A stretch of DNA of 9,890 nucleotides from Methanothrix sp. (GTDB lineage: Archaea; Halobacteriota; Methanosarcinia; Methanotrichales; Methanotrichaceae), in NCBI GenBank assembly GCA_003162615.1, contig PMNG01000109.1, positions 1 to 9,890 of the forward strand. Reading direction: 5' to 3'. A model generated the notes under the pieces. The model made no database searches, was not told the origin of the DNA, and worked only from the letters and a program-made list of their open reading frames with translations. Below are positions 5,249 to 9,890 of the stretch, one piece after another; position 1 is the first letter of the stretch, and the number at the start of each line of letters is the position of its first letter. A program made the translations under genes and the position numbers.

Positions 5249-6655
5249 TCAGGCACTGACGCTTTTTAACCAGGCATCGATATCCTCAGCCGAACGTCTC
5301 CCTGCTGCTATGGCGCTGATGACTGTAGCGCCACCAGTCACTATATCGCCACCGGCCCACACACCTTCCTTGGAGGTTCTGCCATTCTGATCGGCCTCAA
5401 TAGTACCGTATTTGGTAATCTCTAATCCTGGTGTATTCATTGGGATCAGGGGGTTTGGCTTTGTGCCTAGGGCAAGGATGGCAACGTCCACATCTATGAT
5501 GTGTTCCGATCCCTTTTTGGGGGCAGGACGCCTTCTACCGCTGTCGTCGGGTTCTCCAAGTTCCATCTCGATGCACTCCACGGCCTTGAGCCTTCCGCGG
5601 TCGTCGCCAATGAACCTCACAGGCGTTGTGAGGAATTTGAAGATTATGCCCTCTTCCTTGGCGTTTTCGATCTCTTCCCTGTTGGCTGGCATCTCTTTCT
5701 CGGATCGCCTATAGATCACGTACACTTTCTCTGCACTGCTGATCCTCAGCGCACACCGAGCGGAGTCCATGGCCACGTTTCCGCCTCCGACTACTGCGAC
5801 GCATTTCCCAGCCATTACGGGAGTGTCGTAATCGGGAAAACGATAGGCCTTCATAAGGTTGATCCTGGTCAGATACTCGTTGGCGAAGTATATGCCGCTC
5901 AGGTTTTCTCCGGGAACGTTCAGGAATATAGGAGCACCAGCACCGATTCCTAAGAACACCGCATCGAACTCTTTGAGCAGCTCGTCGACCTGCTGGAGCC
6001 TTCCCACTACAGAATCCATCTGGATATCCACGCCTAGAGTTCGGATGTAATCTACCTCTGATCTGACAATCTCTTTGGGCAGCCGAAACTCAGGAATGCC
6101 ATATACCAGAACTCCGCCTGGAGTGTGCAGGGCTTCGAAGATAGTAACATGGTGGCCCTTGCCGGCCAGAAATGCTGCGCATGTCAAGCCTGCCGGACCG
6201 GATCCGACAACGGCAACTCTTTTACCTGTGGGCTTTACCTCTGGCCTCTGCTTATTCCCTCGAGCCAGATCCCAGTCGGCCACAAACCGTTCAAGGCAGC
6301 CTATAGCTACAGACGATCCTTCTTTCTTCTTCTCCAGAATACAGCCACTCTGGCACTGGACCTCTTTAGGGCACACCCGGCCTGTGACTCCGGGTAGCCT
6401 GTTTTCGGTCTTGAGGATCTTTACAGCTCTGGGAAAATCGCCTTCCTCTATAGCCGCGATGAATCCTGGAATATCTACAGAGATCGGGCATTCGGAAACA
6501 CATCCGGGATCTTTACACCTGAGACATCTTCTTGCCTCTTCTCGGGCCTCCTCCTCAGTATAGCCCAGGGCTACCTCATCAAAGTTATAGATCCTAGTCT
6601 TTGGAGATTGCTTCGGTGTAGGCACACGATTTAAGTTCAGCCGCCTCTTTGCCAT
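5249..6655 (-). CDS. gltA: GltA-type NADPH glutamate synthase flavoprotein
   Basis: A 468-residue soluble protein of the glutamate synthase small-subunit family. Residues 35-125 carry the N-terminal iron-sulfur domain with Cys44, 47, 52 and 56 (CLRC-x4-C-x3-CP) and a second set (Cys95, 101, 105, 120) that bind [4Fe-4S] clusters. GSGPAG (151-156) is the FAD-binding loop. GGGNVAMDSAR (290-300) is the NAD(P)H-binding loop. GGDIVTGGATV (435-445) closes the FAD domain. The length suits archaeal stand-alone GltA, which passes NADPH electrons toward glutamate synthesis with a separate ferredoxin-dependent catalytic domain. NfnB and SudA (ferredoxin:NADP oxidoreductase or sulfide dehydrogenase large subunits) share this architecture, but their small partner is not adjacent here. 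A GAGG at 6660-6663 stands 4 bases before ATG 6655. It lies 71 bp after the inositol-phosphate synthase gene. Confidence 0.88.
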   Translation of the reverse strand: MAKRRLNLNRVPTPKQSPKTRIYNFDEVALGYTEEEAREEARRCLRCKDPGCVSECPISVDIPGFIAAIEEGDFPRAVKILKTENRLPGVTGRVCPKEVQCQSGCILEKKKEGSSVAIGCLERFVADWDLARGNKQRPEVKPTGKRVAVVGSGPAGLTCAAFLAGKGHHVTIFEALHTPGGVLVYGIPEFRLPKEIVRSEVDYIRTLGVDIQMDSVVGRLQQVDELLKEFDAVFLGIGAGAPIFLNVPGENLSGIYFANEYLTRINLMKAYRFPDYDTPVMAGKCVAVVGGGNVAMDSARCALRISSAEKVYVIYRRSEKEMPANREEIENAKEEGIIFKFLTTPVRFIGDDRGRLKAVECIEMELGEPDDSGRRRPAPKKGSEHIIDVDVAILALGTKPNPLIPMNTPGLEITKYGTIEADQNGRTSKEGVWAGGDIVTGGATVISAIAAGRRSAEDIDAWLKSVSA

Positions 6656-6678
6656 TTAGCCTCGCCCAGGTTCGCTAG

Positions 6679-6719
6679 AATTTAAAACCGTAAATAGTGA
6701 TGATCTTGCATGATATAGG
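6679..6719 (-). promoter_or_regulatory. Candidate promoter region of gltA
   Basis: Three AT-rich TATA candidates lie in the gap: TTTTAAATT (6687-6679), ACTATTTA (6698-6691) and CCTATATC (6719-6712) on the minus strand. The middle one would give a leader of about 12 nt that keeps the GAGG site. Their presence favours independent transcription over read-through, but I cannot choose between them. Confidence 0.3.
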
Positions 6720-6726
6720 CACAAAC

Positions 6727-7860
6727 CTACCTTACGGTGACAGGCTGCGATCTAAGGGGAATGGTAGGTTTTGCGGTCTCTCCCAGAATGAACTTTTCAA
6801 GCAGCTCTTTTGCCACCTCGTCGGGGTACTGGACGGGAGGATGCTTCATAGTGTAAGCGGATATCTCCAGCAGAGGACCCGCGATCTCTCTTTCCATAGC
6901 CAGCTTGCACACTCTTATCGCATCGATGGAGCACCCGCCGCTGTTGGGAGAATCTTCCACCGAGAGCCTCAGCTCCAGGTTTATGGGAACGTCTCCAAAT
7001 ATCCGGCCCTCCATGCGGAGGAAGCAGACCTTATTGTCCTTCTGCCATGGCACGTAATCAGAAGGTCCGATGTGTATATTGTCGTCGTCAAGGGGCGTGT
7101 CCAGAACTGACTGAACCGCCTCAGTCTTGGAGATCTTCTTGGACTTGAGGCGTTCCCTGTTGAGCATGTTCAGGAAATCGGTGTTCCCGCCGATGTTGAG
7201 CTGATAGGTCCGATCAAGGGTGCACGCTCTGTCCTGGAAGAGCTGAGTCAGGGTTCTATGAACGATGGTGGCACCTATCTGGGATTTGATGTCGTCTCCA
7301 ACAATAGGAACTCCTCCATCCTTGAACCTCTTGCTCCATTCAGGGTTAGATGCTATGAATACCGGCATGCAGTTAATGAATCCCACACCTGCATCCAGTG
7401 CAGCCTGAGCATAGAAGCGGGTGGCCTGCTCAGAGCCCACAGGCATGTAGTTTACAAGGACATCGGCCCCGCTGTCCAATAGCTCGCGTTTCACGTCGCA
7501 AGGCTCCGCATCGGCCACCACAAATCGCTGATCCTCAGGATAGTTAATCATATGGGGGGCCACGCCGTCAAGAACGGGTCCCATTTTAACTTCAACTTCT
7601 TTGCGGGGAACTTTCGGATAAAAGACTTTGGTGCAGTTCGGTTTGGCAAAGATGGCGTCGTTCACGTCTCTGCCCACCTTACGGGCATCAACATCGAAGG
7701 CAGCCACTACTTCAATATCGCCAGCTCTGTAACTATCGATCTCGTAGTGCATGAGGCCGACACAGTCTTTTTCATCTACAGTTTTATAATATTCGATTCC
7801 CTGGATTAGAGAGCTTGCGCAGTTTCCCAAACCTGCAACTGCCAATTTTACCTTTTTCAA
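6727..7860 (-). CDS. ino1: Archaeal inositol-1-phosphate synthase
   Basis: A 377-residue enzyme that converts glucose 6-phosphate to 1L-myo-inositol 1-phosphate with NAD+ as internal redox cofactor. The product feeds archaetidylinositol lipids, and inositol solutes in some archaea. GLGNCASSLI (10-19) is the Rossmann NAD loop. GDDIKSQIGAT (188-198), LNIGGNTDF (221-229), SKKISKT (240-246, catalytic lysines) and DSPNSGG (303-309) are hallmark segments of the short archaeal and actinobacterial form, and length is normal. ATG 7860 is preceded by a strong AGGAGG (7876-7871) at 10-base spacing. TATA-like boxes and a hairpin-forming inverted repeat lie just upstream. The gene is intact. Confidence 0.93.
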   Translation of the reverse strand: MKKVKLAVAGLGNCASSLIQGIEYYKTVDEKDCVGLMHYEIDSYRAGDIEVVAAFDVDARKVGRDVNDAIFAKPNCTKVFYPKVPRKEVEVKMGPVLDGVAPHMINYPEDQRFVVADAEPCDVKRELLDSGADVLVNYMPVGSEQATRFYAQAALDAGVGFINCMPVFIASNPEWSKRFKDGGVPIVGDDIKSQIGATIVHRTLTQLFQDRACTLDRTYQLNIGGNTDFLNMLNRERLKSKKISKTEAVQSVLDTPLDDDNIHIGPSDYVPWQKDNKVCFLRMEGRIFGDVPINLELRLSVEDSPNSGGCSIDAIRVCKLAMEREIAGPLLEISAYTMKHPPVQYPDEVAKELLEKFILGETAKPTIPLRSQPVTVR

Positions 7861-7934
7861 CCTCTTTTCCCCTCCTGGGCAAGTGAAGCTTGTAAGCCGG
7901 ATCTGAAGTCGGGATTTCGTATAACTGCAAGACG

Positions 7935-7949
7935 TATATAACTATATAG
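7935..7949 (-). promoter_or_regulatory. Candidate TATA box of the inositol-phosphate synthase gene
   Basis: On the minus strand CTATATAG (7949-7942) and TATATA (7940-7935) form a strong double TATA region about 75-90 bases before ATG 7860. Transcription would start near 7912-7917, leaving a leader of about 55 nt with the AGGAGG site near its end. Confidence 0.55.
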
Positions 7950-7951
7950 CC

Positions 7952-7979
7952 CTTCGTGCCGGGCCGATTTGACACGAAG
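7952..7979. repeat. 7-bp inverted repeat beside the ino1 TATA box
   Basis: CTTCGTG (7952-7958) and CACGAAG (7973-7979) are exact reverse complements around a 14-base loop. The repeat abuts the upstream side of the ino1 TATA region, where the BRE element would sit. It also lies 28 bases past the stop of the next upstream gene. It could be an operator or a hairpin ending that gene's transcript; no T tract follows it, which favours the operator. Confidence 0.45.
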
Positions 7980-8006
7980 ACGAAATGAACATATAGAGCT
8001 GCCTTC

Positions 8007-8849
8007 TTACATCTCCATTGGCTCAAGAAGGATCTTCAGCTTTTCCGAAAGCGTTTGCAAAAGCTTTATTCTCCCGCTATCGCTATCCTCATAATCGATC
8101 CTGTGAGTATTCGGAATATCGACTAGATATTCAGAGCCGTGGGGGCAGATCAGGATGGTCTCTTTTCCGACCGTGTGAGCGATTCCTAAACCGTACATGA
8201 CGCCCGGATCAGGACCGGTCAGGTCGGCTACCACTATCCTAGCCTCGTTTATCGACGTCCAAATCCTCCAAACAGCAGATTTGCCTCTCCTGATGTCATC
8301 AGCCAGTACGGTCGTCAATCCTTCGGCCTCTGCGGCTTCGATGATCGCCCGGGAGTTTTTATCAAGACCTTCCGGAGAAGGCAGGAGAAGAAGAGCCTTC
8401 TCAGGTCTGCCGCCTCCCTGAGCGGGTCCGAAGATCGGCCTGGTCCTAAGCAAGGAGAGCAGGTTCATGAACCTCATGAACTCCGAATCGATGTGGTCAG
8501 AGGCGATCTTCCTGAGAGCTTCACGTCTTTCATTCTTCTCTGCCACCAGGCTGGCCGGAAACCGTATCAGAAAAGGATCTGTGAAGCCGAACTCCCATTG
8601 ACTACTACTGAGTACTTTCTGAGGCGTCCAGCTTACTTCGGGGTTGTAGACGTATATGGACGTTCTATTCTCAGAGCGGAGCTGCGCGACCACGTAGAGA
8701 TTGTCCTTGTCCAAGACTGCCAGCATGTCGCAAGGGAGTTGGGATCTTGCAATGCCTTTCTGGAGATGGCGGTCTCGAGAGGTAGTGTCGACCTCTGCCA
8801 TGAATTCGTCCAGCAGTAGGTCTATCTTTTCCTGAAGTTCGGTGGGCAT
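8007..8849 (-). CDS. Protein with C-terminal deoxyribosyltransferase-like domain
   Basis: A 280-residue soluble protein. I chose ATG 8849 because seven G residues (8860-8854) stand 4 bases before it; the in-frame ATG 8885 would translate through that site. Residues 1-145 are of no family I recognise and include a probable beta-rich part (DMLAVLDKDNLYVVAQLRS). Residues 151-275 match the Rossmann-like fold of nucleoside 2-deoxyribosyltransferase relatives: KALLLLPSPEG, then LADDIRRG, then INEARIVVADLTGPDPGVMY, GLGIAHTVGKETILI and IPNTHRIDYE. Such domains occur in nucleotide-processing and nucleotide-sensing proteins, including some defence proteins. Family members usually read YELGIAH; here the sequence is YGLGIAH (Gly220), so the likely catalytic Glu is missing and a binding role is possible. 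It lies 223 bp after the glycosylase gene on the same strand. Confidence 0.7.
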   Translation of the reverse strand: MPTELQEKIDLLLDEFMAEVDTTSRDRHLQKGIARSQLPCDMLAVLDKDNLYVVAQLRSENRTSIYVYNPEVSWTPQKVLSSSQWEFGFTDPFLIRFPASLVAEKNERREALRKIASDHIDSEFMRFMNLLSLLRTRPIFGPAQGGGRPEKALLLLPSPEGLDKNSRAIIEAAEAEGLTTVLADDIRRGKSAVWRIWTSINEARIVVADLTGPDPGVMYGLGIAHTVGKETILICPHGSEYLVDIPNTHRIDYEDSDSGRIKLLQTLSEKLKILLEPMEM

Positions 8850-8930
8850 TGTACCCCCCCTGTGCCTCGCTCCATCATGCATCATTATTCAAACACCCAA
8901 GTTTCGTCCTACAGGATGTATGATCTTCTG

Positions 8931-8970
8931 GGGGTATAAATGGGCTCTGGCAGTTACCAAGGATATAAAC
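8931..8970 (-). promoter_or_regulatory. Two candidate TATA boxes for the 8007-8849 gene
   Basis: On the minus strand GTTTATATCC (8970-8961) and TTTATACCCC (8940-8931) are good TATA-like elements 30 bases apart. The nearer would start a transcript about 60 bases before ATG 8849. The rest of the 8850-9072 gap shows no supported gene. Confidence 0.4.
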
Positions 8971-9072
8971 GGTTTTATGGAGGCAGATACTGTAGAATTC
9001 AAATCCGTTCGAAGCTTTTCTAGTGACGTCCAACAAGCCGGTACAAAGCATCAACCCGCTGTTCTAAGATTT

Positions 9073-9890
9073 TCAAGCTACTGCCCTGATATAATGTGCC
9101 CAGTATCCCTGCCATTGACCGTATTTATCTGCTATCTCATGGACATCCTCGGGGCTCAAATCTTTCCCGTACACCTTCGATGCTGCCTGATGGAGCCCTC
9201 TGTCATCAAGGTTCAATCGCTCCATCCTGCCAAGGCTACGCAGCATTACAAAAGACGCAGACCAAGAGCCGATCCCGTTGATGTTGTCTAACCATGCCTC
9301 TACATCTTCATATTTTCCGGTCCGCAGGAATTCGTCTACATCTCCGAAGGCCTCGGCAGCAGAGATAAGATATTTGGTTCTTCTGCTGTTTTTAATTACA
9401 TCCATTAGTTTGTCCTCTTTGGCCTCGATAAGTTTTGTAGGCTCAGGAAAGGCACGGTAAGTAATTCCATCTATCTCTAGGCTTGTACCGTAACTTTCGA
9501 CCAGCTTAGCCTTCATTCTTTTGGCAATCTGCATTGCATTTCTTTGCGTCAGAATAGCCCAACAAGTGCCCTCAAAGGGAGTGGGAAACTTGACCTGGTG
9601 GAAACCATATAACTGCTCGATCATCGGCTTGAATTTCTGGTCTTTTCTGCCTGTTTCGTAAAAGGGTAATAAATCATCATCGAGGCTCAAAAAGAAAGTT
9701 ATGCGGGCAATTGCTGTTTTTTTGATATGATCATCGATTGCATGATCTGATATGAGAGAATACTCTAGCCCAGGAGAATCAATTTCTTCTTTCGATCTGA
9801 TCCGGACCACTTCGGCTTTCCCGTGGAAAGAGAACGCTTTGGAGAGGGTACTTTCGTAAATAATCTGGGTAATTGGGTAAATTCTACCCC
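9073..9890 (-). CDS. AlkA-like HhH-GPD DNA glycosylase, 5' end beyond window
   Basis: A base-excision repair enzyme of the HhH-GPD superfamily, closest in layout to 3-methyladenine glycosylase II. Numbering from the GTG at 9810: INGIGSWSASFVML (177-190) is the helix-hairpin-helix that grips DNA. LNLDDRGLH (199-207) carries the catalytic Asp, probably Asp203, aligned with AlkA LPDDY. FEGTCWAILTQRNAMQIAKR (79-98) is the usual helix before the active site. The GTG at 9810 is a poor start because the same frame stays open to the edge (YESTLSKAFSFHGKAEVV), and this reads like the start of the N-terminal AlkA domain. I therefore annotate it as partial. Substrate specificity is not readable; damaged or alkylated purines are the family expectation. 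Confidence 0.82.
   Translation of the reverse strand, partial: GRIYPITQIIYESTLSKAFSFHGKAEVVRIRSKEEIDSPGLEYSLISDHAIDDHIKKTAIARITFFLSLDDDLLPFYETGRKDQKFKPMIEQLYGFHQVKFPTPFEGTCWAILTQRNAMQIAKRMKAKLVESYGTSLEIDGITYRAFPEPTKLIEAKEDKLMDVIKNSRRTKYLISAAEAFGDVDEFLRTGKYEDVEAWLDNINGIGSWSASFVMLRSLGRMERLNLDDRGLHQAASKVYGKDLSPEDVHEIADKYGQWQGYWAHYIRAVA

Noticed and set aside
8874..8924. Imperfect inverted repeat (ATCATGCATC and GATGTATGAT) in the leader of the 8007-8849 gene
   Set aside because: One mismatch and a 31-base loop; too weak to call a riboswitch or operator.
8842..9291. 149-codon plus-strand frame across the 8850-9072 gap
   Set aside because: Half of it is antisense to the glycosylase gene, and its composition does not look like a protein; TATA-like boxes there serve the minus strand better.

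Overview
The window reads as the chromosome of a methanogenic archaeon, most likely of the Methanothrix (Methanosaeta) type. This is inferred from an archaeal-type inositol-1-phosphate synthase, a stand-alone NADPH glutamate-synthase-type flavoprotein, TATA-like boxes about 25-30 nt before probable transcript starts, purine-rich Shine-Dalgarno sites, and secreted low-complexity proteins rich in N-glycosylation sequons. Species identity rests on family knowledge only; there is no rRNA or mcr gene here to confirm it.

Left part (1-1622) is a small accessory patch. It starts with an AT-rich, palindrome-bearing stretch. It then has a 54-bp relic of the 3' end of an M24 peptidase gene, a frameshifted MNT-type minimal nucleotidyltransferase gene, and an intact two-gene toxin-antitoxin-like module whose genes overlap by 4 bp. 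The second gene of the module belongs to the DUF6516/TumE toxin family by motif. The patch is bracketed by two copies of the same peptidase gene end: the relic at 184-237 and the intact gene's end at 1623-1676. This suggests a duplication or an insertion at that site.

Middle part (1623-5248): an intact M24 metallopeptidase gene on the minus strand is divergent from a nitroreductase gene on the plus strand, which is interrupted by one in-frame TGA. Next come two minus-strand genes for paralogous secreted proteins. Each has a signal peptide, a Cys-Gly-x(1-2)-Trp motif, a Ser/Thr/Asn/Pro-rich linker and a C-terminal beta-rich 'DLSGKW' domain. A terminator-like hairpin lies between them.

Right part (5249-9890) is ordinary minus-strand metabolism and repair: a GltA-type glutamate synthase flavoprotein; inositol-1-phosphate synthase, supplying inositol for archaeal phospholipids or solutes; a two-part protein with a C-terminal nucleoside-deoxyribosyltransferase-like domain; and an AlkA-like HhH-GPD DNA glycosylase whose reading frame stays open through the right edge. 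The genes are separated by 70-220 bp gaps that each carry a candidate promoter, so they are probably separate transcription units rather than one operon.

The most distinctive points are the peptidase-tail direct repeat around the toxin-antitoxin patch, two genes each broken by a single small lesion, the tandem secreted paralogs, and the Glu-to-Gly change at the likely catalytic position of the deoxyribosyltransferase-like protein.
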